Source of the DNA: Pseudomonadota bacterium | GTDB taxonomy: Bacteria; Desulfobacterota; Binatia; Binatales; Binataceae | Length of the DNA: 64,000 nt | Assembly (NCBI GenBank): GCA_021323675.1 | Contig: JAJPKP010000075.1 | Span: 1 to 64,000, forward strand | Reading direction: 5' to 3' | Part shown: piece after piece, positions 46,149 to 55,751 of the stretch | How positions within the stretch are numbered: the first letter of the stretch is position 1 | Layout: the number at the start of each line of letters is the position of its first letter | The notes under the pieces: model-generated | Told to the model about the DNA's origin: nothing | Database searches by the model: none | Seen by the model: the letters and a program-made list of their open reading frames with translations, nothing else | Position numbers and translations under genes: made by a program

Positions 46149-46492
46149 ACTCTTCAGAGATGCATGCGCGGCGTCCAAACCGCCGTCCACTGCGAGGGCT
46201 GAAGCCGCGGAAGAGCCTGGAGAGTTCTTGTGAAGCGCGGGGTCATGAGAAGGGATAGCGCATCGTCACGGTGGCGGTTGCTCTCGACTGTATCATCCGG
46301 AATCACAACTCGCGCGGGCGCTCGATAGCGTGATGGCACTTGTAGCGAATCGCGACATTCAATCAGCGAGTCATTCGATCCTGTTACGCGCCGCGTGCAA
46401 CCCGATGGCGCGCCTCTTGCACTTGGGTTTCATGAGCCGAATCGCGCATTGGACGATTTTGGTACAAAACCGAACGCACGAGGAAAACTGCC
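46149..46492. other. Intergenic region between the two PAS genes
   Basis: 344 nt without a supported gene. It should contain a promoter for the 46493 gene, for which GAGGA lies eight bases ahead of the ATG. I see no hairpin with a T-run and no strong palindrome. Confidence 0.4.
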
Positions 46493-47857
46493 ATGGTAGA
46501 GGTCGGCACAGAGCTTGACGGACGACGGAAGGGACTTGCCCCGGATGGCGCAGGCAAGGAGCAGGAGGCTTCGCAGTACGCGCGCAGCCTGATCGAGGCG
46601 AGCCTCGACCCGCTGGTCACGATCAACCCCGACGGCAAGATAACCGACGTCAACGAAGCTGCCGTCAGGGCAACCGGAATCGCACGCGAAAAGCTGATCG
46701 GCACCGATTTTTCCGACTACTTCACCGAGCCCGACCGTGCGCGCGCCGGCTATCAGCGGGTCTTCGCGCGCGGGTTCATTACCGACTATCCGCTGACTAT
46801 CCGTCACAAGGATGGGAAGCTGATTGACGTGCTCTACAACGCCTCGGTTTACAAGGGTGCGCATGGCGACGTGCTGGGAGTGTTCGCCGCGGCCCGCGAC
46901 GTCACTGAGACCAAGCGCCTGATCCAGGAACTGGCCGAGACCAGAAACTTTCTGAACAACATCCTGCAAAGCTCAATCAAGTATTCAATCATCGGCAGCG
47001 ATCTCGATGGCCGAATCCTCTCCTGGAACGAAGGAGCCCGGCGCCACTACGGATACGAGGCCGAAGAAGTCCTGGGCAAGGATTCTTCCATTCTCCACGT
47101 ACCGCAGGACGTCAAATCCGGCGCGGTGAAACGATTCATGGCCGAAGCTCATGGCCTGGGACTGGCCGAGGGCGAGTTTGAGCGCGTGCGAAAGGATGGC
47201 AGCCGTTTCACCGCCAGCGTCGTCGCCACCCGGCGCAATGACGCCGCAGGCAAGCCTATCGGCTACCTGCTGATGAGCAGCGACATCTCGGAAAGGAAGC
47301 GCGCCGAGCAGCAGTTGCGTTCAGCTTCCCAGTACGCGCGCAGTCTGATCGAGGCGAGCCTCGACCCGCTGGTGACCATCAGCGCGGAGGGCAAAATTAC
47401 CGATGTCAACGAGGCCACGGTCAAAGTGACCGGAGTTTCACGCGAGGAACTAATCGGGACCGACTTTTCCACCTACTTCACCGAACCGGACGAGGCTCGC
47501 CGGGGCTACCGGCGGGTCTTCGCCGAGGGCTCGGTGACCAACTACCCGCTTACCATCCGGCACCGAAACGGCAGCCTGACCGAGGTCCTGTACAACGCTT
47601 CGGTTTACAAGGATCCGCAGGGCAATGTTTTGGGTGTGTTTGCCGCGGCGCGCGACGTGACGGCCCAGCGCAAGGCCGAGCGCCAGATTGCCGAGCAGCG
47701 CCTCGTCGCCGAGCAGAGGGCCAAGGAGCTGGAGAGAATGGCGGAGCTCGAGCGCTTCCAGCGGCTCACGGTGGGACGCGAGCTGAAGATGATCGAGCTC
47801 AAGCGCGAGATCGAAGAACTCAAGAAAGCGAGCCAATCCACAAAGGTGGAAGGGTGA
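46493..47857 (+). CDS. PAS sensor protein without kinase domain (three PAS domains)
   Basis: A 454-residue soluble protein: PAS1 at about 28-145, PAS2 at 150-265, PAS3 at 285-400, then a charged coiled-coil tail (400-454). PAS1 and PAS3 are near-duplicates (SQYARSLIEASLDPLVTI, LIGTDFS.YFTEPD, YPLTIRH, GVFAAARDVT occur in both), so one arose by internal duplication. No output domain is present. The stop overlaps the start of the hybrid kinase (GTGA), which makes a joint signalling complex likely, the coiled coil being the probable contact. Confidence 0.88.
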   Translation: MVEVGTELDGRRKGLAPDGAGKEQEASQYARSLIEASLDPLVTINPDGKITDVNEAAVRATGIAREKLIGTDFSDYFTEPDRARAGYQRVFARGFITDYPLTIRHKDGKLIDVLYNASVYKGAHGDVLGVFAAARDVTETKRLIQELAETRNFLNNILQSSIKYSIIGSDLDGRILSWNEGARRHYGYEAEEVLGKDSSILHVPQDVKSGAVKRFMAEAHGLGLAEGEFERVRKDGSRFTASVVATRRNDAAGKPIGYLLMSSDISERKRAEQQLRSASQYARSLIEASLDPLVTISAEGKITDVNEATVKVTGVSREELIGTDFSTYFTEPDEARRGYRRVFAEGSVTNYPLTIRHRNGSLTEVLYNASVYKDPQGNVLGVFAAARDVTAQRKAERQIAEQRLVAEQRAKELERMAELERFQRLTVGRELKMIELKREIEELKKASQSTKVEG

Positions 47858-50640
47858 GCGCAATGAAAGAAGCCGCCCGCTCAGCGGATGCGCCTGTCGG
47901 CAGCGGAGAGTTCGCCGTCGCCTTGCTCAACATTCTGGAAGACGCCGCGGCCGAGCGCTCGAGTCTGCTCGAGACCCAAAATGCGATCCTTAACATCCTC
48001 GACGATACTGCCGGCGAACGAGCCTTTCTGGCCGACGTTCAGCGCGCGATGCTCAACGTGCTCGAAGATGTGGACGCCAAAGTCAGGGAGAGCGAGCAGG
48101 TTAACCTCGCCCTGCGCGAGGAGCGCGAGTATAGCCGCAGCCTTGTCCAGTCTTCGCCCGACGCCCTGCTGGTGGGCGACGGCGAGCTCAAGCTGACCGA
48201 CGTCAACGAGCGGGCACTCGAGCTCAGCGGCTACACGCGCGCCGAACTGATTGGCAGCAACCTGAGCTCGCTGTTCACCGACCCGGCGCGCGCGCAGGCG
48301 GTGGTGGAGAAAGCGCGCGACGAAGGGTTGGTGCACGACGTCGAGTTGTGCCTGCTGACCAAAAGCGCGCGCGAGATGCCGGTCGCGCTCAATGCTTCCT
48401 CGTTTCAGGACAGCGATACGGGCGGCCGGCGAGTGGTAGTCGCCCTGCGCGACGCCAGCGAGAGCAAGCGCGCGCTGGCGGCCAACTCGCTGCTCGCCTC
48501 GATCGTCGGCTCCTCGGGCGACGCGATCTACAGCGAGAGCGCCGACATGACCCTTACTAGCTGGAACCCCGCCGCCGAGGCGCTCTTCGGCTACTCCGCA
48601 CCCGAGGTCATCGGGCGCAGTGCCGCCCTGCTCGTGCCGCTGAACCGGCGCGACGAACTGGCCGAGCGGGTTCGAAGAATCCGCTCCACCGCCAGAGCCG
48701 AGACCTATGAAACCGTGCGCCTGCGCAAGCACGGCTGCGCCGTCGAGGTGGCGGTCACCAAGTCGCCAATCCTCGATGCCGCCGGCAAGGTGATGGGCCT
48801 GTCGGTCACCGTGCGCGACATCAGCGAGCGCCGCCAGATGGAAGCCGAGTTGACCAAGGCGCGCGACGCCGCGCTCGAAGGGGCGCGGCTCAAGTCGGAG
48901 TTCCTGGCCAACATGAGCCATGAGATCCGCACCCCGCTCAACTCGATCATTGGAATGACCGGTCTGCTGCTCGACACCAGCCTCAGCCCCGAACAGCGCG
49001 AACTCCTCGGCGACGTGCGCGAGAGCGGCGACGTTCTGCTCGATCTGATCAACAACATCCTCGACTTCTCCAAGCTTTCAGCAGGCAAGCTGGTGCTCGA
49101 AGAACTCGACTTCGACCTCGCCGCCGAGATGGAGAGCGCGGTCGAGGTGGTGGCGGAACTGGCGCGGCGCAAAGGGTTGGAGTTGACGCTTGCGGTCGAG
49201 CCCGACGTGCCGCGCCCGTTGCACGGTGACGCCGGCCGCCTGCGCCAGGTGCTGCTTAACCTCCTGGCCAACGCGGTCAAGTTCACCGAGCACGGCGAAG
49301 TCGCAGTGGCGGTGAGCAAGCTGAGCGAGAATCCCAAAGAGGCGGTGCTGCGCTTCGAGATCCGCGACACCGGGATCGGCATTCCCAAGGACAAGCTCCC
49401 GCTGCTGTTCCAGCCCTTCACCCAGGTCGACGCCTCGACCCGCCGCCACTACGGCGGCACCGGGCTGGGTCTGTCGATAGCGCGCGAGCTTGTCGAGCGC
49501 ATGGGCGGCTCCATCTCAGTGACCAGCACGCCAGGAACCGGCTCGACCTTCTGGTTCACGGTCAAGCTGGCCAAGCAGGCGGGTGCCGGCAAACCGGCCT
49601 CCGAGCGCTTTGCCACTCTAGCCTCGACCAGGGTGCTGGTGGTCGACGACAATGCCAATAACCGGCGCATCCTCGAGCGCCAACTGCTGTTGTGGGGAAT
49701 GCGGCCGAGCACGGCCGCCTCCGCCGACGAGGCGCTGAGCATGCTGCGCGCCGCCTCCGCTCCAGGCGCCGAGCCCTACCGGGTCGCCATGCTCGACGTG
49801 ATGATGCCGGAGACCGACGGCATCCAACTGGCGCGCATGATAAAGGCCCAGCCGGCGCTCGCCCCGACCGCGCTCATCTTCATCTCGTCGGCCGGACCGA
49901 GCGGAGAGTTCAAGAGACTCCTGCGCGGGCTCGACTACGCCGGCTGGCTGATGAAGCCGGTGCCCGAGTCCACACTCTACCAAGCACTGAGCCGGGTGCT
50001 CGAGCCGGAAGTGGCGCAGGCCGGCGCGCCGCGGGGCTCGGAGCGCGCGGTCGGGCTCAAGCTGCCCGTCGGCCACAAGCTGCGAGTGCTGCTCGCCGAG
50101 GACAACCCGATCAACCAGAAGGTCGCGATTCTCCAGGCACGCAAGCTCGGCCTGGATATCGACGCGGTGGCCAACGGGCGCGAGGCGGTCGAGGCGGTCT
50201 CGCGCTTGCCCTACGACATCATCCTGATGGACTGCCAGATGCCCGAGATGGACGGTTACGAGGCCAGCCGTGAGATCCGCCGGCGCGAGGCGCAGTCCGG
50301 CGACGGCCGCCGCACCTTGATCGTGGCGATGACCGCGCACGCGTTGACCGGCGACCGCGAAAAGTGCCTCGCTGCCGGAATGGACGGGTACGTCAGCAAG
50401 CCGGTCAAAATCGAGGCGCTCGAACAGGAACTGGCCGGGCTTCTCGCGGCGCAGCCGCCGGCAGCCGTACACAGCGAGCCACGCACGCCAACCAAGGCCG
50501 GCACTTCCGCGGACGCCGGTCACCAGGAAGAGGGCGGGAGATCTGCCGACGCTGCGGCCGCGCCCGATGAGGCATCACGAGATGGTGGACCCACCGGCGC
50601 CTCGAACCAAGCTGGCCTTTTGCAAATATCAAAGAGATAG
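47854..50640 (+). CDS. Hybrid sensor histidine kinase with two receiver domains
   Basis: A 928-residue soluble kinase. Order: three 21-residue repeats with LN[IV]L[ED]D (residues 25-72), PAS (about 92-205), PAS (212-325), HisKA with phospho-acceptor His356 (NMSHEIRTPLN), HATPase (Asn473, DTGIGIP, GGTGLGLSI), receiver 1 with Asp648 and receiver 2 with Asp793. No membrane segment and no Hpt domain, so phosphate probably goes to a separate Hpt protein or stays in cis. The first 85 residues look like a continuous signalling helix. Starts: GTG at 47854 overlapping the previous stop, or ATG at 47863. Confidence 0.94.
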   Translation: MSAMKEAARSADAPVGSGEFAVALLNILEDAAAERSSLLETQNAILNILDDTAGERAFLADVQRAMLNVLEDVDAKVRESEQVNLALREEREYSRSLVQSSPDALLVGDGELKLTDVNERALELSGYTRAELIGSNLSSLFTDPARAQAVVEKARDEGLVHDVELCLLTKSAREMPVALNASSFQDSDTGGRRVVVALRDASESKRALAANSLLASIVGSSGDAIYSESADMTLTSWNPAAEALFGYSAPEVIGRSAALLVPLNRRDELAERVRRIRSTARAETYETVRLRKHGCAVEVAVTKSPILDAAGKVMGLSVTVRDISERRQMEAELTKARDAALEGARLKSEFLANMSHEIRTPLNSIIGMTGLLLDTSLSPEQRELLGDVRESGDVLLDLINNILDFSKLSAGKLVLEELDFDLAAEMESAVEVVAELARRKGLELTLAVEPDVPRPLHGDAGRLRQVLLNLLANAVKFTEHGEVAVAVSKLSENPKEAVLRFEIRDTGIGIPKDKLPLLFQPFTQVDASTRRHYGGTGLGLSIARELVERMGGSISVTSTPGTGSTFWFTVKLAKQAGAGKPASERFATLASTRVLVVDDNANNRRILERQLLLWGMRPSTAASADEALSMLRAASAPGAEPYRVAMLDVMMPETDGIQLARMIKAQPALAPTALIFISSAGPSGEFKRLLRGLDYAGWLMKPVPESTLYQALSRVLEPEVAQAGAPRGSERAVGLKLPVGHKLRVLLAEDNPINQKVAILQARKLGLDIDAVANGREAVEAVSRLPYDIILMDCQMPEMDGYEASREIRRREAQSGDGRRTLIVAMTAHALTGDREKCLAAGMDGYVSKPVKIEALEQELAGLLAAQPPAAVHSEPRTPTKAGTSADAGHQEEGGRSADAAAAPDEASRDGGPTGASNQAGLLQISKR

Positions 50641-50662
50641 ATCGCGCGACATTTGCGAACAT

Positions 50663-50899
50663 ATGGGCCTTGCCTTCTTTCAACCGAGCCCGGAGCAGCA
50701 GAATACGAATACGCCAGCCACGGCCGTGACGCTTCGAATCGGTGAGCTTTCAATCATCAACCGGTTGGGCGATTTCATCGAAGCGCGTCGAATCGATTGG
50801 TTGGATCTGGCTGTAATCGGCCTGCCTCCGTCGCAGGACACGGTCGTGACCTTTCGTGCCCTCGACCAGGTTGCGGCGGTCGCGAGACTATCGGACTAG
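50663..50899 (+). CDS. Possible small protein after the kinase gene
   Basis: A 78-residue open frame in the 255-nt gap between the kinase gene and the convergent dioxygenase gene. The sequence (TLRIGELSIINRLGDFIEARR and 'TVVTFRALDQVAAVARLSD') has a protein-like mix of residues but no known motif, and no ribosome binding site is visible. It overlaps the convergent dioxygenase stop by four bases. It may be chance. Confidence 0.25.
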   Translation: MGLAFFQPSPEQQNTNTPATAVTLRIGELSIINRLGDFIEARRIDWLDLAVIGLPPSQDTVVTFRALDQVAAVARLSD

Positions 50900-51837
50900 A
50901 ATGGCCGCGAACCTCCGGCCTGGCTGCGATGCATGATGCGCCGGTACTGATGATCCCAGTTCTGCCGCCAGTGATTCACGCATCGGTTGTCCCACATGAT
51001 CACGTCGTGAGGAGTCCACTTGTGCGTGTACCAGAGATGCGGCTGGGTGACGTGCTCTTTCAGGAAATGGACCATCCGTTTGTTCTCTTCCGGATCGTCA
51101 ATTCCGACCATCTTCACGGTAAAGGTCGAAACCCATAGAGCCTTGCGGCCTGAGACCGGATGAGTCCGAACCACGGGATGCTCGACGTCGGACTCCAGCG
51201 CTCCCATCCCATGCTGCTTCACGTACTCAATCGCCTGTGGAATTTTGACCGCGTAGGCGGTGGCGAGAGTGCTGGCGGGCTTCCATTTCATCCGCTCGAC
51301 GCGGCGCTTCATCGCCTCGTCGAGTTCGTCGTAGGCCTGAAACAAATTGGCGAACAGCGTGCACCCTCCGGCCGAAGGCGGGGGAACCTCGACGCCGTGC
51401 AGCACCGTGACGTCGGGCGGAATCGCGTAGTCCTGCACGTCGCTGTGCGGCTTCAGTTCCGAGCCACCCGACACGTTTTGCACCAGTGTGCCGTCAACGG
51501 TCGGAATATCGTCGAATCTTCCGCCGCCCTCGCGATTGTAGGGGCGTCCAAACCATTCGGTCACTTCCATCTGCCGCTGTGGCGTAAGACGGCTTTGGCC
51601 GGGAATCACGAGGACACCGGAATGATGGAAGAGCGTAAGGATCAGGCTGATCACTTCGGCCGGAAGATCGTCGGCAAGGTCAACCCCGCGCAGGATGGTT
51701 CCGCAGGGTCCGTCGGTGCGCTGCACTTCGATGCCGGCGGGAAGCCGCAGAGTTTCGATCCGGAGCCCGCTCATCAGCACTGCGGGATCGTTCAGACCCA
51801 GAGGGGACTGAATGCCGCTTGCACTTTGGACACCCAT
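50896..51837 (-). CDS. TauD/TfdA-family Fe(II)/2-oxoglutarate dioxygenase
   Basis: A 313-residue non-heme iron dioxygenase. Metal ligands are His131 and Asp133 (KPHSDVQDY) and a distal His303 in RRIMHRSQ, where the following arginine would bind 2-oxoglutarate. Relatives hydroxylate taurine, alkyl sulfates or phenoxy herbicides. GGAGG eight bases ahead of the ATG fixes the start at 51837. Divergent from the catabolic operon at 52085. Confidence 0.9.
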   Translation of the reverse strand: MGVQSASGIQSPLGLNDPAVLMSGLRIETLRLPAGIEVQRTDGPCGTILRGVDLADDLPAEVISLILTLFHHSGVLVIPGQSRLTPQRQMEVTEWFGRPYNREGGGRFDDIPTVDGTLVQNVSGGSELKPHSDVQDYAIPPDVTVLHGVEVPPPSAGGCTLFANLFQAYDELDEAMKRRVERMKWKPASTLATAYAVKIPQAIEYVKQHGMGALESDVEHPVVRTHPVSGRKALWVSTFTVKMVGIDDPEENKRMVHFLKEHVTQPHLWYTHKWTPHDVIMWDNRCVNHWRQNWDHQYRRIMHRSQAGGSRPF

Positions 51838-52084
51838 GCGATCACCTCCGCGAGGCAACTGGCGCGGGCGCGAACGCTAACATCGAGCTGGCACCATCGT
51901 CAAATACGTGGTTCCGCGGCGCCGGGCGGCTTCGATTGTCGCGTCAGTTGCTCCGGATTTGCGCTCCGCGGGTACCTCGAGTCGCGATGCGGTGCGGAAC
52001 ACTAGACCAGTTTGGCCCGCCACGCCGAATCCATCGCTGGACTTTTTCATTCTTTCGGAGTCTTTAGTGGGGACGGGAATTCGT

Positions 52085-53281
52085 ATGAATCTGCCGCTTC
52101 ATGGCTACCGCGTCATCGAACTCGCCCAGATTTACGCGGGCCCGTACTGTGGCTTCCAACTGGCCCATTTGGGCGCTGAGGTTATCAAGATAGAACCTCC
52201 CGGAAACGGTGAACTTCTGCGCAAGCGCCCGCCCGCCAAACACGGCACCAACTACGGCTTCCTGATGCTCAACACGGGCAAGAAGTCGGTCGCTCTCAAC
52301 ATCAAGGATCCGCGCGGCCGCGACATCCTCTTCCGTATGCTCGCCGAGTCGGATGTCCTGCTCGAGAACTACGCCCCGGGCGCGCTCGAACGCCTCGGCC
52401 TCGGCTACGACGATCTCGCTCCGCGCTTTCCTCGTCTCGTCTTCGCTTCCGGCAAAGGATACGGCCGTGACAGCCGCTTCGCGCAACTCGGAGCGATGGA
52501 TTTCACCATCCAGGCCGCCTCCGGCATCATCAGCATGACCGGCTACGCTGATCGCCCGGGCGTACGCGTCACCGCCGCCCTCATCGACACCAGCACGGGG
52601 ATGCATCTTGCCGCGGGCATCCTCGCCGCTCTCCTCGAACGCGAGCGCACGGGCCGCGGCCGCAAGGTCGAGGTTGCGATGCTCGATGTTTGCATCCCCG
52701 CGATCAACGGCGCGATTGGCGCCGTCCAGGACGGGCTCAAAATTCGCCGCCTCGGCAACCGCCATTCAGCCGCTTGCCCCTGCAACACGTATCCATGTTC
52801 CGACGGCGAAATCTGGATTTACTGCCTTACCGAGACCCACTGGCAATCCCTCGCTCGCCTCATGAGCCGTGAGGAACTGATTGGCCATCCTGACTACAAG
52901 GACCATCAGAGCCGCTTCAAGATGGTTGACCAAATCGACGCGATGGTGGGGCAATGGTCTTCCACGCAAAAGCGCGATGAACTGATTATGCTTCTCCTCG
53001 ACCACGACATCCCATGCGCACCGGTGCGTGAAGTCAACGAAGTTGCCGCCGATCCCGAGCTTTCTGAGCGCCATCTGGTGCGCAACGGCACGATCGCCGG
53101 CCACGACGACATCAAGGTTCTAGGATCCGCCATCAAGATGACTGGTCTGCGCGGCGACGAAATTCAGGCGCACGTACCCGTCCTTGGCGAACACACCGCG
53201 GAGGTCCTGCAAGGCCTCGGCTTGTCCGAAGACGAAATTGACGGACTCTGCCGCGATGGCATCGCCACAAGCGCGCCATGA
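52085..53281 (+). CDS. Family III CoA-transferase (CaiB/BaiF)
   Basis: A 398-residue CoA-transferase with 'YRVIELAQIYAGPYCGFQLAHLGAEVIKIEPP', the active-site Asp in GAMDFTIQAASG and a typical C-terminus 'LGEHTAEVLQGLGLSEDEID'. It is the first gene of a five-gene plus-strand operon that should convert an acid to a CoA thioester and beyond. The ATG at 52085 has GGGA upstream; the open frame to 51908 overlaps the promoter region and is not coding. Confidence 0.92.
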   Translation: MNLPLHGYRVIELAQIYAGPYCGFQLAHLGAEVIKIEPPGNGELLRKRPPAKHGTNYGFLMLNTGKKSVALNIKDPRGRDILFRMLAESDVLLENYAPGALERLGLGYDDLAPRFPRLVFASGKGYGRDSRFAQLGAMDFTIQAASGIISMTGYADRPGVRVTAALIDTSTGMHLAAGILAALLERERTGRGRKVEVAMLDVCIPAINGAIGAVQDGLKIRRLGNRHSAACPCNTYPCSDGEIWIYCLTETHWQSLARLMSREELIGHPDYKDHQSRFKMVDQIDAMVGQWSSTQKRDELIMLLLDHDIPCAPVREVNEVAADPELSERHLVRNGTIAGHDDIKVLGSAIKMTGLRGDEIQAHVPVLGEHTAEVLQGLGLSEDEIDGLCRDGIATSAP

Positions 53282-54654
53282 GTAAGCGCATCTATTTCAA
53301 TGCCTTCCACATGAACTGCGTGGTGCATCAATCACCCGGGCTTTGGGTCAATCCGGATGATCAAATGCACAAATACACCGACCTCGCGACGTGGGTTGAA
53401 TTGGCTCGGCTGCTGGAACGCGGCAAGTTCGATGCGCTTTTCCTCGCCGACGTTATCGGAATCTACGACATCTATGGCGGAGGGCCCGGGGCCGCGCTGC
53501 GTCAGGCAACTCAAGTTCCGGTAAACGACCCCGCCTTGCTGATACCCGCGATGGCGTATGCGACCGAGAATCTGGGCTTCGCCTTCACCAGCTCGGTGCT
53601 CCAGTATCATCCCTTCATCTTCGCCCGTCTGATCTCGACGCTCGACCATCTGACCAAGGGGCGAATCGCCTGGAACGTCGTTACGACCTATCTGGACAGT
53701 GCGGCGCGCAGCCTTGGACTACAAGGCTTACATCCGCACGACCAACGATATGACATCGCCGATGAATACGTCGAAGTCTGCTGCAAGTTGTGGGAGTCGA
53801 GTTGGGAAGATGGCGCGGTAGTAAGAGACCGGCTACGGAAAACCTATGTGGATCCCTCGCGCGTCCACCCTGTCCATCACGCCGGAAGGTACTTCAAGGT
53901 GGACGGCTGTCACTTGTCGGAGCCCTCGCCGCAACGTACCCCCGTGCTGTTTCAGGCCGGAAGTTCGCCGCGCGGGCGAGAGTTCGCGGCCCGTCACGCG
54001 GAATGCGTGTTTGTGACGGGTCCGAAGCCGGTCGTTAGCCAGTGTATCCGCGACACGCGGGAAAGGGCTCGGCGGATGGGCCGAAATCCCAAGGATATTC
54101 TGTTTTTTCTGTACGCGAAAATTATCACCGCCGATACCGAAGCCGCGGTGCAGCGAAAGTATGTCCAGTATCTGGAACAGCTCAACTATGAAGGAGAACT
54201 GGCGCTGTTCAGCGGATGGGCCGGTATCGATTTCGGCCCGATCGACCTGGACCAACCTTTGGAGTACGTCGAGACCAACGCCGTCCGCGGCCTGATGGAG
54301 GCCTTGTCCGCGGGAGGATCGGGCCGCAAATGGACGCTCCGCAATCTCGTGAAAGGGCGAAGCGGTGTGATCGCGGGCACTCCCGAACGCCTTGCGGAAA
54401 TATTCCAGGAGTGGGTCGAGCTGGGAGTGGACGGGTTCAATCTCGGCTATGTCACCACGCCCGGCTCCTTCGCCGATTTCGTGGATGGGGTTGTTCCGCT
54501 GCTGCAGCGGCGCGGTCTGATGCAAACCGAATACGGCGAAGGAACCCTTCGAGAAAAACTCTTTGGCAAAGGATGCGCCCGGCTGCCCGCATCACATCCC
54601 GACGCACAGTACAGAGCGGACAACGGTTCAGCGCAGGAGGGACCCCATTCGTGA
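53278..54654 (+). CDS. LLM-class flavin-dependent oxidoreductase (NtaA/SnaA/DszA group)
   Basis: A 458-residue FMN-dependent monooxygenase of the bacterial luciferase superfamily. The N-terminus 'IYFNAFHMNCVVHQSPGLW', the segment RIAWNVVTTYLDSAARSLGL and 'PQRTPVLFQAGSSPRGREFAA' are characteristic of the NtaA/SnaA/DszA branch, which uses reduced FMN from a partner reductase to attack amines, sulfones or alkanes. No reductase gene is adjacent. Start overlaps the CoA-transferase stop (ATGA). Confidence 0.93.
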   Translation: MSKRIYFNAFHMNCVVHQSPGLWVNPDDQMHKYTDLATWVELARLLERGKFDALFLADVIGIYDIYGGGPGAALRQATQVPVNDPALLIPAMAYATENLGFAFTSSVLQYHPFIFARLISTLDHLTKGRIAWNVVTTYLDSAARSLGLQGLHPHDQRYDIADEYVEVCCKLWESSWEDGAVVRDRLRKTYVDPSRVHPVHHAGRYFKVDGCHLSEPSPQRTPVLFQAGSSPRGREFAARHAECVFVTGPKPVVSQCIRDTRERARRMGRNPKDILFFLYAKIITADTEAAVQRKYVQYLEQLNYEGELALFSGWAGIDFGPIDLDQPLEYVETNAVRGLMEALSAGGSGRKWTLRNLVKGRSGVIAGTPERLAEIFQEWVELGVDGFNLGYVTTPGSFADFVDGVVPLLQRRGLMQTEYGEGTLREKLFGKGCARLPASHPDAQYRADNGSAQEGPHS

Positions 54655-55718
54655 AGTCCGAAGTCGATTTCGAAAAAGCGAAACAAGTCGCGCAACAGAT
54701 CATCGGCGATGTAGGCACTTGCGTTCATGGCGCACTCTGCTTCATCGGCGACCGCCTGGGATTGTTCAAGGCGATGCAGCAGGCGGGACCTGTAACCAGC
54801 GCCGAGCTCGCGGCAAAGACCGAACTCAACGAGCGTTATCTTCGCGAATGGCTGAACGCGATGGCGGCGGCGCAGTATGTCGCCTACGATGCGGTCTCGC
54901 GCCGATATCATCTGACGCCCGAATACGCGATGGCCCTGTCTGACGAGGAGTCGCCCTTCTTCGCATGTTCCTACTTCCAGATGGTGCAGAGCGTGATGAC
55001 GGTTGCGCCAAAGGTCTCCGATTCATTTCGGACCGGCAAAGGTGTGCCCCAATCCGACTACCCGCCATCGATGTTCGAAGCTTCCGAGCGTAATTCGCTT
55101 CCGCGCTACAAATACAAGTTGATTAAGAGATGGCTGTCTGCGCTGCCCGAAGTGGTTGAGCGTCTTCGTGCCGCAGGAGCGGTGGCCGACGTGGGATGCG
55201 GAGGCGGGCGGGCCGCGATCCTGATTGCCCAGGCCTTTCCCAAGGCGCGTGTGTTCGGTTACGACCTTGTTGCGCAGTCAATCGAGCGTGCGCGCCGCAA
55301 CGCGCAGGCTGCCGGTGTCGCCGACCGTATCACTTTCGAGGTCGGAGACGGCGTCGCGCTTCCGGAATCGAAGTTCGACTTGGTCACTACCTTCGACGTG
55401 GTCCACGATGCGATCGATCCCGTCGGCCTTATGAGCGCGATTCGCCGCGCGCTGGTCCCCGGCGGCACCTATCTGGTCCAGGAGATCAATGTCTCCTCGA
55501 AACCGGAGGAAAACCATCGTCCGCTTGGCAAGATGGTTTACTCGATCAGCACGATGTATTGCATGACTACTTCGCTCGCGCACGGAGGCGCGGGAATCGG
55601 CGCGGCGATGGGCGAGGACAAGGCACGCGAGCTGGCCGCGCAGGCGGGTTTCAAGCACTTCCGGCGGCTCCCGATCGAAGACGATTTCGCAGTCCTCTAC
55701 GAACTGAAAGCCGACTAG
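54651..55718 (+). CDS. Class I SAM-dependent methyltransferase with winged-helix N-terminus
   Basis: A 355-residue methyltransferase. Residues 20-95 form a dimerisation/winged-helix type domain (LGLFKAMQQAGPVTSAELAAKTELN), then motif I VADVGCGGG near 178-186 and 'FDLVTTFDVVHDAIDP' (motif IV/post-II). Similar proteins methylate small hydroxylated or carboxylated compounds. The GTG start at 54651 overlaps the oxidoreductase stop (GTGA) and has AGGAGG ten bases upstream; the upstream 145 codons of the open frame read the neighbouring gene out of frame. Confidence 0.88.
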   Translation: MKSEVDFEKAKQVAQQIIGDVGTCVHGALCFIGDRLGLFKAMQQAGPVTSAELAAKTELNERYLREWLNAMAAAQYVAYDAVSRRYHLTPEYAMALSDEESPFFACSYFQMVQSVMTVAPKVSDSFRTGKGVPQSDYPPSMFEASERNSLPRYKYKLIKRWLSALPEVVERLRAAGAVADVGCGGGRAAILIAQAFPKARVFGYDLVAQSIERARRNAQAAGVADRITFEVGDGVALPESKFDLVTTFDVVHDAIDPVGLMSAIRRALVPGGTYLVQEINVSSKPEENHRPLGKMVYSISTMYCMTTSLAHGGAGIGAAMGEDKARELAAQAGFKHFRRLPIEDDFAVLYELKAD

Positions 55719-55751
55719 AACGCCGCACTTGCGCGGCGCCGGAGGCTCAAA

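Noticed and set aside
49618-50523. 301-residue minus-strand frame inside the hybrid kinase
   Set aside because: Antisense to the two receiver domains, no motif of its own.
54216-54650. N-terminal extension of the methyltransferase frame
   Set aside because: These codons read the LLM oxidoreductase gene out of frame; the GTG overlapping its stop has AGGAGG upstream.
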